Positions 1 through 7,051 of a DNA stretch of 26,764 nt are shown here, one piece after another. Made by a program: the position numbers and the translations under genes. Each line of letters starts with the position of its first letter. The first letter of the stretch is position 1. Origin of the DNA: Pseudoselenomonas ruminantium (GTDB taxonomy: Bacteria > Bacillota > Negativicutes > Selenomonadales > Selenomonadaceae); assembly GCA_002448495.1 (NCBI GenBank), contig DJYL01000108.1:1-26764 (forward strand), given 5' to 3'. Below the pieces are notes generated by a model. That model worked only from the letters and a program-made list of their open reading frames with translations, had not been told where the DNA came from and did not search any database.

Positions 1-1242
1 CAAATCGCCTAAAAATGGCACCTTACTTAAACTATGGGATTCCTCACTGCCAATCAGTCCGCCAATCACCATGGTTTCCCCGTCCTGCAGCCGCACCATC
101 GTATCGGCGCTGCGCCGCTGAAAACGATACGCCTTCAAATCCGTTACAAATTCCGGCGTGCTGACCTCCGTATGTACCTCTGCGGTAATCTGTCCTTCGG
201 CATTCACGCGGGGCGTACAACGCAAAATAATGCCCGCCTGCCGGTACGTCACCGTATTGGTCGTGGAGGTTTCCGTCATGGTCTGCGTGGGCACCGGCAC
301 ATCCCCGCCAATATTGATGACGGCTTCATGCCCCTGAATGGTGGTAATATTCGGCCGGGCTAAAATCTTCGCCTTGCCGTCCGATACCAGGGCATTCAAT
401 TTCGCACTGAAATAAAATTCAAACGGATATCCCTCCGGGCCATGGCCAAATTGAATAATCCCCGGTATGGCCTCTGACTTACCGCCATAAGAACGGCGCA
501 CCTCATAATCCACCCGCTCATTTTCCTTGCCTTCATGACGATAAATTTTACGTCGTTCAGGATATTGTGGTATTTTGGACCATTCCCACTCTACACCCAA
601 ATTTTTGGCGGCGTTCTTGGACAAAGCTACCACTTTGGCTTCAATACTGACCTGCTTAGCAGGAATATCTACCTGCTGCAAAGCCTCCTGCACCCGCTGT
701 GCCTCTGCATCTGTGCCATAGAAAATCACTTTACCGGCAGACTCATCCACCAGCACACGGGATGGCATTTCCATGGAGTCCGGCTCTGCCACAGATTGTT
801 TTGGGTCAGCCAGCTCTACGCTATTATTATTTTTCGTCAACTGAGACTTTTTTCCTGCTTCTCCCAAAGATAAATTTGCAATTTTGGCCAAATCAGCCGG
901 ACGGGCATACTTTGCCTGATAACTATGTACCCGCTGCAAAGCATTGCTTTTATCCGGCGTAGTCACCACATAAACATTCCCATATTTTTCCAGCAGCAGG
1001 CCCTGTGAGGCTGCTACTAATTCCAGAATTTTCAACGGTTCTTCCTGCACATTGACCGTCACGGTACCATCAATGCCATCGGACAACAGCAGATTAAATC
1101 CGCCCAGTCTCGCCACCGACATCAACACTGCTCCTGCCGAGGCATTTTGCACCTGTAATCGCACAGGAGAAGCACTAACCGGTAATTGTTCCCACCAAAG
1201 TCCCAAGAACAGCATCAGCAGAAAAAGTTTTTTCTTTCCCAT
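1..1242 (-). CDS. Secretin (PilQ/GspD family), 3' end outside window
   Basis: This is an outer-membrane secretin, the multimeric channel used by type IV pili or type II secretion. The visible part is 414 residues and is cut by the left edge of the window. It starts with a hydrophobic signal segment (about residues 5-24). A secretin/TonB short N-terminal (STN-like) domain follows (about 28-95), then an N1-like domain (about 100-195) and the secretin core (about 200 onward). Core motifs include ARPNITTIQGHEA (295-307), GGDVPVP (312-318) and GETMVIGGL (388-396), followed by the typical KVPFLGDL at 407-414. Probably only a short C-terminal part is missing. The ATG at 1242 lies 1 bp after the stop of the upstream gene, and G-rich sequence precedes it. 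The pair is therefore one transcription unit. A secretin implies a diderm cell. I cannot tell the pilus system from type II secretion with this fragment alone. Confidence 0.93.
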   Translation of the reverse strand, partial: MGKKKLFLLMLFLGLWWEQLPVSASPVRLQVQNASAGAVLMSVARLGGFNLLLSDGIDGTVTVNVQEEPLKILELVAASQGLLLEKYGNVYVVTTPDKSNALQRVHSYQAKYARPADLAKIANLSLGEAGKKSQLTKNNNSVELADPKQSVAEPDSMEMPSRVLVDESAGKVIFYGTDAEAQRVQEALQQVDIPAKQVSIEAKVVALSKNAAKNLGVEWEWSKIPQYPERRKIYRHEGKENERVDYEVRRSYGGKSEAIPGIIQFGHGPEGYPFEFYFSAKLNALVSDGKAKILARPNITTIQGHEAVINIGGDVPVPTQTMTETSTTNTVTYRQAGIILRCTPRVNAEGQITAEVHTEVSTPEFVTDLKAYRFQRRSADTMVRLQDGETMVIGGLIGSEESHSLSKVPFLGDL

Positions 1243-1243
1243 G

Positions 1244-1819
1244 TCATTTCGCCCCCGCTTCCCCATTCATAACCAATGGCAAAGTCAGCACCTGTCCGGA
1301 ACGCTCCACCGTAACCGCAGCAGTGCCTATCTCCGTCACCTGCCAATCCGCAACCATTTCCCCCGAACTGACCGTTACTGTATTATTGCCGACCTTTAGC
1401 AAAGCCAGCCGCTGACCGCCGCCTTCCACAACACCACATAAGGCTATCGCCTGTTCATTATCGGCGGTCATTTGCGAACCATTCCCCACAGCAGGCGAAA
1501 CAGCCGGTGTCCTATCCATTTTTACTTGTCCATTCTCCGCATGCTCTTTGCCCTTCACAACCAGATGTGTACTTTCCTGTTCGGTTTCATGCAGCAGCGA
1601 AAATGGATTACGCAGTTCCTTCTGCTCATTGGCCTCCTGCAAACCGCGAATCGCCAGCGAATCTTCCTGTACCACGTTCTCTTTGCCTTCATCTGCCTGC
1701 AACACAAGCGGGGGCTTTTCTGCCTCATCAGCATACCAAGCCCCTGCCAAACCTGCTAACAAAAGAAATAACCCACATCCGGCCAATGGTCTGTACCATT
1801 TTTCAAGTCGAAACTCCAT
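1244..1819 (-). CDS. Short pilus/secretion assembly protein (PilP/GspC-like)
   Basis: This is a 191-residue protein with a short cytoplasmic N-terminus and one membrane helix (about residues 10-28). A long, polar, low-complexity linker follows. The C-terminal small beta domain (about residues 123-185) contains the segments GQRLALLKVGNNTVTVSSGEM and VTEIGTAAVTVE. This layout, with an LRNPF motif before the beta domain, fits the PilP/GspC type of inner-membrane protein that touches the N-domains of the secretin. The gene directly precedes the secretin. I chose the ATG at 1819 because an AGAGG-type ribosome site lies about 9 bases upstream. An in-frame GTG at 1840 would add 7 residues but has a poorer site. 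The family call rests on layout and context; primary sequence similarity is weak. Confidence 0.7.
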   Translation of the reverse strand: MEFRLEKWYRPLAGCGLFLLLAGLAGAWYADEAEKPPLVLQADEGKENVVQEDSLAIRGLQEANEQKELRNPFSLLHETEQESTHLVVKGKEHAENGQVKMDRTPAVSPAVGNGSQMTADNEQAIALCGVVEGGGQRLALLKVGNNTVTVSSGEMVADWQVTEIGTAAVTVERSGQVLTLPLVMNGEAGAK

Positions 1820-1860
1820 AAGTCCGCCCTCTTTGTCCACATATGATGGAATTTTCTTTT

Positions 1861-1890
1861 ATTATACATCCTACAGGTAGTATTTGTCAG
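1861..1890 (-). promoter_or_regulatory. Promoter of the PilP-like/secretin pair
   Basis: On the minus strand, CTGACA (1890-1885) and TATAAT (1866-1861) are separated by 18 bases. The start of transcription would fall near 1853, about 35 bases before the ATG at 1819. The -10 element is perfect consensus. This suggests the pair begins a transcript and is not the tail of a longer pil operon. Confidence 0.6.
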
Positions 1891-1930
1891 CTTTGATTTT
1901 AAGAATTTTTTATAATTCGATGTAACAGGC

Positions 1931-2013
1931 GGCGGGAGTGGGAGGCAATAACTTTCGTCTGCTTAGACAAGCTTGTCAAACGCTGCCGAAAGTCATTGCC
2001 TCCCCCTCCCGCC
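1931..2013. repeat. Long hairpin repeat, copy 1 (inverted core)
   Basis: Two 27-base arms (1931-1957 and 1987-2013) are complementary with two mismatches. They enclose a 29-base loop. The loop holds the core GCTTAGACAAGCTTGTCAAA (1961-1980), which contains the perfect palindrome GACAAGCTTGTC. The same core, reverse complemented, occurs in the element at 2164-2257, while the stems of the two elements are unrelated in sequence. It lies in the 467-base gap between the pilus pair and sstT. Confidence 0.85.
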
Positions 2014-2087
2014 TCACTTCCATTCCTAAATTTAGCACTTCAATGTAACCCATACAACAATGCGCGTCTTAGAATGCATAGGTCACA

Positions 2088-2155
2088 GTAAGCCCGTGGG
2101 GGCCGGTGATGTTTTCCGCAGCTTTTGGCAAGCCTGTCTATGACGAAACAACTGC
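2088..2155. repeat. Hairpin repeat, degenerate copy 3
   Basis: This stretch resembles the left arm and loop of the element at 2164-2257. Both have a TAAGCCCG... left arm ending in GATGTTTT. The loop core is TTTGGCAAGCCTGTCTATGA at 2124-2143, 17 of 20 bases identical to copy 2. The right arm is missing, so no long stem forms. It looks like a decayed tandem copy. The short GCGCGTCTTA at about 2062-2071 resembles the right end of copy 2 and may be another remnant. Confidence 0.6.
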
Positions 2156-2163
2156 TACGTATT

Positions 2164-2257
2164 ATAAGCCCGCAGGGGTTGGCGATGTTTTTTCGTAGCG
2201 TTTGACAAGCCTGTCTAAGCGAAGAAAAAATATTGCCAACCCCTGCGGGCGTCTTAT
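2164..2257. repeat. Long hairpin repeat, copy 2
   Basis: The perfect 16-base arms GCCCGCAGGGGTTGGC (2168-2183) and its complement (2235-2250) extend inward through A/T-rich, imperfectly paired sequence and outward to ATAA/TTAT. The loop contains TTTGACAAGCCTGTCTAAGC at 2201-2220. It lies 31 bases past the sstT stop, so in the minus-strand transcript it could also act as a 3' end or stabilising hairpin. No clear U-run follows it. Confidence 0.8.
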
Positions 2258-2287
2258 TGTATGGATGTAAACAAAGCCAACAGCTGT

Positions 2288-3535
2288 TTAATTCTTAGTC
2301 ACCAAATCTGCTTCCGTCAGCGTCCCCTCTTTGGCTTTCTGTGCCAGCTCCGCCGTAGCCGTAAACAGCACATCACTGGAGCTGTTGAGCGCCGTTTCGC
2401 AGGAATCCTGCAAAACGCCGATAATGAAGCCCACACCGACTACCTGCATGGCGATATCATTGCTGATACCGAAAGATGCGCAGGCCACCGGGATAAGCAA
2501 CAGGGAGCCGCCCGCCACGCCGGAAGCACCACAGGCACCAACCGTAGCGATAATGCACAAGAGCAGCGCCGTAGGCAGGTCAACATCAATCCCCAATGTA
2601 TGTGCACAGGCCAGCGACAACACCGCAATGGTGATAGCCGCACCACTCATGTTAATCGTAGCCCCCAAAGGAATGGAGATGGAATAAGTGTCCTTATTGA
2701 GTCCCAGACGCGCACACAAATCCATATTTACCGGGATATTGGCCGCCGAACTTCTCGTGAAGAACGCATAGATGCCGCTCTCCCGCAACGTGGTGAACAC
2801 CAGCGGATACGGATTGCGATGAATATGCAGATACACAATCAGCGGATTCATAATGAGCGCTACGGAGAAGAACGCGCCCAGAAGCACCGCCAGCAAATGG
2901 AAGTAGCCCATAATGGCCTCGGCACCATTGGTACCGATAGCATCAGCCACCAGCCCCATAATACCGAAGGGAGCCAGACGGATAACCCATTGCACAAGCC
3001 TCGTTACTGCCTTGGCAAAATCATTGAGCGTTTCCTTCGTGCCATCCGAAGCATGATGGAGAGCCAGCCCCGTCAGCACACCCCAGGCCAGAATACCGAT
3101 GTAATTGGCACTGGCAATGGCATGAATCGGATTGTCTACCACATTGAGCACGAGGTTATGCAAAACTTCCAAAATCCCGCTCGGCGGCGTGAGTTTCGCA
3201 TCCGCCAGCTGCAGATGCAGCGTGGTCGGGAAAGCAAAAGAATAGGCCACGGCCACCAGTGATGCCAGGAACGTAGCAAATACATAGAGCTTGACAATCG
3301 GACGCATGGATGCGCTGGCATCCGCATTTTTCTGCGCCATAGCGTTCATCACGAGCACGAACACCAGTACCGGCGCTACCCCCTTCAATGCCCGCACAAA
3401 CAAGTCACCGAATATTGCCACCAAAGGCACCATCCCCGGTGCTGCCAGAGCAATGATAATACCAATAACTAAACCTACCGCGATTAGCTTGATCAGAGCA
3501 GTTTCCATATACTTTTTGCCGACTTTCCTAAACAT
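2288..3535 (-). CDS. sstT: Sodium/serine-threonine symporter
   Basis: The product is a dicarboxylate/amino acid:cation symporter family (DAACS) protein that matches SstT, which imports serine and threonine with Na+. It is 415 residues from the chosen start, normal for the family. It consists almost entirely of hydrophobic helices. The serine-rich re-entrant signature of the family is present as [13 protein letters not shown], followed by [17 protein letters not shown] (substrate and sodium binding region) and the glycine-rich [16 protein letters not shown] prefer the ATG at 3535 to the ATG at 3544, because GGGAGG sits about 9 bases before the former and directly touches the latter. It is a single gene with its own promoter. 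Substrate assignment is by family resemblance. Confidence 0.93.
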   Translation of the reverse strand: MFRKVGKKYMETALIKLIAVGLVIGIIIALAAPGMVPLVAIFGDLFVRALKGVAPVLVFVLVMNAMAQKNADASASMRPIVKLYVFATFLASLVAVAYSFAFPTTLHLQLADAKLTPPSGILEVLHNLVLNVVDNPIHAIASANYIGILAWGVLTGLALHHASDGTKETLNDFAKAVTRLVQWVIRLAPFGIMGLVADAIGTNGAEAIMGYFHLLAVLLGAFFSVALIMNPLIVYLHIHRNPYPLVFTTLRESGIYAFFTRSSAANIPVNMDLCARLGLNKDTYSISIPLGATINMSGAAITIAVLSLACAHTLGIDVDLPTALLLCIIATVGACGASGVAGGSLLLIPVACASFGISNDIAMQVVGVGFIIGVLQDSCETALNSSSDVLFTATAELAQKAKEGTLTEADLVTKN

Positions 3536-3604
3536 GCTAATCATCCTCCCTCATTAAAAATCTTGTATTACGATAAGTGCGTTCACTCTTATGATACATC
3601 TGTT

Positions 3605-3633
3605 AGTATATACTATACTTTACACTTTTGCAA
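3605..3633 (-). promoter_or_regulatory. sstT promoter
   Basis: On the minus strand, TTGCAA (3633-3628), 17 bases, then TATACT (3610-3605). It lies about 70 bases upstream of the sstT start. It is a close match to the housekeeping sigma factor consensus. Confidence 0.7.
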
Positions 3634-3680
3634 GAGTAAAATGTAAAAATGTTTGTATACAGTGAACGATTACCGATAAT

Positions 3681-3723
3681 AAAAAATCACCGCGTACACA
3701 TTTCTTTAATGTGTACGCAGTGA
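3681..3723 (-). terminator. Terminator of glyQ-glyS
   Basis: Two 16-base arms (3687-3702 and 3708-3723) pair with a single G:U on a 5-base loop. On the minus strand the hairpin is followed by TTTTTT. It begins 17 bases after the glyS stop and is a textbook intrinsic terminator. It separates the glyQS transcript from the sstT promoter. Confidence 0.9.
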
Positions 3724-3740
3724 AAAGACACGCTATGAAA

Positions 3741-5792
3741 TTACAGTACGATTTTACTAAAATCAGCTACACGATTCACGAGTGTATCAATGGCTTTGAG
3801 CAAGGCCAGACGGTTATTCTTAACCGCTTCGTCCTTATCCATTACCATTACGGCATCGAAGAAGGCATCGATGGGTTTTGCCAGTTCCTTCAAGGCATCG
3901 ATGGCACCCACATAATCCTCGCCGTCTACGAGGCTGGCCACAGCGCTGTTCGTGGATTTATACACATCATAGAGGGCTTTTTCTTCATCCGCCACAAAGA
4001 CGCTTTCTTTGATTTCCGTTGCTTCGGCTTTCTTCGCCAGATTGGAAGCACGGACAAAGGCCTGAATGTTAGCGGCAGCATCAGCCGTTTCCACGAATTT
4101 AGCCACAGCTTCGGCACGCAGGCTGACAGCGTAGATATCATCCACGTTTTCGAGCACCGCATCCACCACATCATAGCGGACAGCTTCGAGGACATTCTTG
4201 AGGCGCAGGCGCATAAAGTCTGCTACATCGCTCTGCATCTTCGTGCGAACAGCCTCATCCGTCAGACCGTAGAGATCCATGGCTTTTGCCACAACCTTGG
4301 ACAGGCTTACGTTCCACTTGGCTTCAATCAGCATATTCACGAGGCCGAGTGCCTGACGGCGCAGGGCAAACGGATCCTGGGAACCCGTGGGAATCTTGCC
4401 GCGGGAGAACGTACCTACAATGGTGTCGATTTTATCCGCCATGCTGACGATACGGCCGGCCTCCGTCTGCGGCTGGCTGTCACCGGCAAAACGCGGCATA
4501 TAATGCTCGTCAATGGCAACAGCCACATTTTCGCACTCGCCATCCAGTTTTGCATACTCACGGCCCATAATGCCCTGCAATTCGGTGAATTCCGTTACCA
4601 TGCCGGTAACAAGATCGGCTTTGGACAGCAGCGCCGCACGCTTGGCATGCTTATGGGCTTTTTCATCCGCGCCGATTTCATCAGCGATAAAGCCGGCCAG
4701 TTCCACCAAACGCTCGGATTTTTCGTACATCGTGCCAAGGCCCTGCTGGAACACAACAGTCTTGAGCTTTTCGCGGTGTTCTGCAAGGCTCTTTTTGCGG
4801 TCTTCGTCAAAGAAGAACTGGGCATCGGCAAGGCGGGCACGCAGTACGCGCTCATTACCGTGCTGTACGGTTTCGAGATATTCACTGCCGCCATTGCGCA
4901 CCGTGATAAAGAGCGGCAGCAGTTTGCCGTTTGCATCCTTCACGGGGAAGTAACGCTGATGGTCACGCATCGGCGTGATAACCGTTTCCGGCGGAAGCTC
5001 CAGATATTTTTCCTCGAATTTGCCGCAAAGTGCCGTGGGGTATTCCACGAGATAGAGCACTTCTTCGAGCAGGTCCTCGGTGATTTCGGCCTTGCCGCCA
5101 TTCTTCTTGGCCACTTCTTCAATCTGCTCGCGAATCATGGCCTTGCGCTTTTCCTGGTCGACAATGACGAAGTTTTCTTCACAGGCCTTTTCGTATTCTG
5201 CGGCGCTGTTGATGGTGAAATCGCCCTGCGACAGGAAACGATGACCACGGGAAGTCTTGCCGGATTTAACTTCGGCAACCTCGAAGGGAACAACCTCCGT
5301 ATCGTAGAGAGCCACAATCCAGCGCAGCGGACGAATAAACTTGAAGTCCAAATCCCGCCAGCGCATATTGTTTGGGAAGTTCAGGCCGCAGATGAGTTCC
5401 GGCAGAATGGTCTGCAAAAGCTCCGCCGTTTCCTTGCCCTTTTCATGTACCATGGCATAGACATAGCCGTCTTTTTCCACGAGGTCTTTCGGGTCAATGC
5501 CCTGACCACGGGCAAAGCCCTGAGCAGCCTTGGTCGGGTTGCCGTCCGCATCAAAAGCGATAGCTGCAGACGGGCCACGGTTTTCGCTTTCCACATCTTC
5601 CTGCTTTTCCGCTAAATCCTTGACGAGCAGTGCCGTGCGGCGCGGCGTACCGATGGTGCGGATTTCCCCGCAGGCAATGCGGCTGTCAGCAAAGGCCTTA
5701 GCGGCATTTTCCTTCAACTGGGCAAGGATGCCCGGCATGACATGTGCCGGTACTTCTTCCGTGCCGATTTCTAACAGTAAATCCTTGCTCAT
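3741..5792 (-). CDS. glyS: Glycyl-tRNA synthetase beta subunit
   Basis: This is the beta subunit of the bacterial alpha2-beta2 glycyl-tRNA synthetase. It binds tRNA-Gly, while the alpha subunit makes glycyl-adenylate. It is 683 residues, the usual length. The N-terminus [21 protein letters not shown] is the family signature. MRWRDLDFKFIRPLRWIVAL and TPMRDHQRYFPVKDANGKLLPLFI are further family blocks. The C-terminal region carries the DALRV-like anticodon-binding part (AVMVMDKDEAVKNNRLALLKAI). Its ATG shares one base with the TAA of glyQ (TAATG), so the subunits are translationally coupled for equal output. A long plus-strand open frame lies opposite and is taken to be a shadow. The T-box upstream of glyQ controls the pair. 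Confidence 0.98.
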   Translation of the reverse strand: MSKDLLLEIGTEEVPAHVMPGILAQLKENAAKAFADSRIACGEIRTIGTPRRTALLVKDLAEKQEDVESENRGPSAAIAFDADGNPTKAAQGFARGQGIDPKDLVEKDGYVYAMVHEKGKETAELLQTILPELICGLNFPNNMRWRDLDFKFIRPLRWIVALYDTEVVPFEVAEVKSGKTSRGHRFLSQGDFTINSAAEYEKACEENFVIVDQEKRKAMIREQIEEVAKKNGGKAEITEDLLEEVLYLVEYPTALCGKFEEKYLELPPETVITPMRDHQRYFPVKDANGKLLPLFITVRNGGSEYLETVQHGNERVLRARLADAQFFFDEDRKKSLAEHREKLKTVVFQQGLGTMYEKSERLVELAGFIADEIGADEKAHKHAKRAALLSKADLVTGMVTEFTELQGIMGREYAKLDGECENVAVAIDEHYMPRFAGDSQPQTEAGRIVSMADKIDTIVGTFSRGKIPTGSQDPFALRRQALGLVNMLIEAKWNVSLSKVVAKAMDLYGLTDEAVRTKMQSDVADFMRLRLKNVLEAVRYDVVDAVLENVDDIYAVSLRAEAVAKFVETADAAANIQAFVRASNLAKKAEATEIKESVFVADEEKALYDVYKSTNSAVASLVDGEDYVGAIDALKELAKPIDAFFDAVMVMDKDEAVKNNRLALLKAIDTLVNRVADFSKIVL

Positions 5793-6670
5793 TATTTCTC
5801 CCCCCTGTGCAGCATCGGATAGCCTAATTCCTCACGCTGTTTCAAGTAACATTCGGCGCAAAGGCGTGCAAGTTTTCTTACGCGGCCGATAAATGCCGTA
5901 CGCTGGGACACGGAGATGGCACCACGCGCATCCAGCAGGTTGAACGTATGGGAGCATTTGAGCACATAGTCATAAGCCGGATGTACATAACCTTCTGCGA
6001 TTACGCGAACCGCTTCGGCTTCGTACTTGTCAAACATCTCGAACAACAGTTTTTCATCCGAAAGGTCAAACGCATAAGCGGACTGCTCATACTCATTCTG
6101 ATGGAATACATCGCCGTAGGTGTAATCGTCCGTCCACTGGATGTCGTAAACATTTTCGACACCCTGAATGTACATGGCTAGTCTCTCCAAACCGTAGGTA
6201 ATTTCCGAAGCGACTGGCTTAACGTCCTGACTGCCCACCTGCTGGAAGTAGGTGAACTGCGTGATTTCCATGCCATCGAGCCATACTTCCCAGCCAAGGC
6301 CCCATGCGCCAAGTGTCGGGGATTCCCAGTTATCCTCAACGAAACGGATATCATGCTGTTTCGGGTCAATGCCCAGACGCTCCAGACTTTCGAGATAAAG
6401 TTCCTGAATGTTATCCGGGGACGGCTTCATAATGACCTGAAACTGATGGTGCTGATACAGGCGGTTCGGATTATCGCCATAGCGGCCATCAGCAGGACGG
6501 CGGGACGGCTCTACATAAGCCACGTTCCACGGCTCCGGGCCAAGTACACGCAAAAAGGTCGAGGGGTTCATCGTGCCCGCACCTTTTTCGACATCATAAG
6601 GCTGTGCTAAGATACAGCCCTGCTCTGACCAGAATTTCTGCAGAGCCAGGATGATTTCCTGAAATTTCAT
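5792..6670 (-). CDS. glyQ: Glycyl-tRNA synthetase alpha subunit
   Basis: The catalytic alpha subunit of glycyl-tRNA synthetase (class II, alpha2-beta2 type). It activates glycine with ATP. It is 292 residues, normal length. The N-terminus [48 protein letters not shown] and the run [27 protein letters not shown] are almost diagnostic. The ATG at 6670 is preceded by AGGAG and lies about 45 bases after the T-box terminator. It forms an operon with glyS through a one-base overlap. Expression should rise when uncharged tRNA-Gly accumulates. Confidence 0.98.
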   Translation of the reverse strand: MKFQEIILALQKFWSEQGCILAQPYDVEKGAGTMNPSTFLRVLGPEPWNVAYVEPSRRPADGRYGDNPNRLYQHHQFQVIMKPSPDNIQELYLESLERLGIDPKQHDIRFVEDNWESPTLGAWGLGWEVWLDGMEITQFTYFQQVGSQDVKPVASEITYGLERLAMYIQGVENVYDIQWTDDYTYGDVFHQNEYEQSAYAFDLSDEKLLFEMFDKYEAEAVRVIAEGYVHPAYDYVLKCSHTFNLLDARGAISVSQRTAFIGRVRKLARLCAECYLKQREELGYPMLHRGEK

Positions 6671-6715
6671 AGGTACAACTCCTTTTTCTCCTGTTACGGT
6701 TGGCAGTTCTTATAC

Positions 6716-6762
6716 TAAAAAAGTCCCGCCCCCGTAACGCCATCGTTACAGGGACGAGACTA
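6716..6762 (-). terminator. T-box terminator ahead of glyQ
   Basis: On the minus strand the arms GTCTCGTCCCTGTAAC and GTTACGGGGGCGGGAC flank a short loop and are followed by TTTTTT. The left arm overlaps the region that follows the T-box sequence, so this stem competes with the antiterminator. It is the regulated terminator of the T-box leader. Confidence 0.9.
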
Positions 6763-6928
6763 TATTTCTATATTCCCGCGGTTCCACCCTGATTGGTTTC
6801 TACTATAATAATAGAAGCCCACCTCAAAGTTTTCTCTTGTCTTTTGCTCCAAAGTGCCCTTCACGCTCTGACCGGCTTGCACCCTCCCAGCCTCGCTAAA
6901 TATGCGCTACTCCTCTTTTTCATCGCTG
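6716..6928 (-). ncRNA. Glycine T-box leader (riboswitch)
   Basis: This is the cis-acting leader that senses uncharged tRNA-Gly and controls glyQ-glyS. The T-box core AGGGTGGAACCGCG is at 6790-6777 on the minus strand. Stem I features are visible: GAGGAGTAG (the AGTA side of the S-turn), an AG-rich bulge (GCTGGGAG) and the distal loop GGTGCAAGCC. The opposite S-turn strand GAAGGGCAC (6862-6854) places the specifier codon GGC at 6858-6856, followed by a purine, as is usual. GGC would pair with tRNA-Gly(GCC). The stem I is compact. The leader ends in the terminator at 6716-6762. The specifier was placed by motif spacing, without a computed fold. Confidence 0.93.
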
Positions 6929-6934
6929 AGGACA

Positions 6935-6963
6935 ATTTTAGCAAACTTAGGAAAAGCTGTCAA
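6935..6963 (-). promoter_or_regulatory. Promoter of the glyQS T-box transcript
   Basis: On the minus strand, TTGACA (6963-6958), 17 bases, then TAAAAT (6940-6935). The predicted transcript start near 6928 is just before stem I of the T-box. The match is strong, as expected for a gene controlled mainly by termination. Confidence 0.85.
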
Positions 6964-7051
6964 TCCTTGGGCAAATCTTGAAGGAAATTCAGCACCGAAA
7001 GCGAATTATAGGGTAGCGAAATATTTTCCGAATTTTCAAGGAGGCTAGAAC

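Noticed and set aside
2261..3262. A 333-codon plus-strand open frame opposite sstT
   Set aside because: It overlaps the clear sstT gene, and its product is full of Gln, Arg and His repeats typical of a shadow frame.
3711..5615. A 634-codon plus-strand open frame opposite glyS
   Set aside because: It lies entirely across the certain glyS gene. Its product is low in family features, and such frames arise from codon bias on the other strand.
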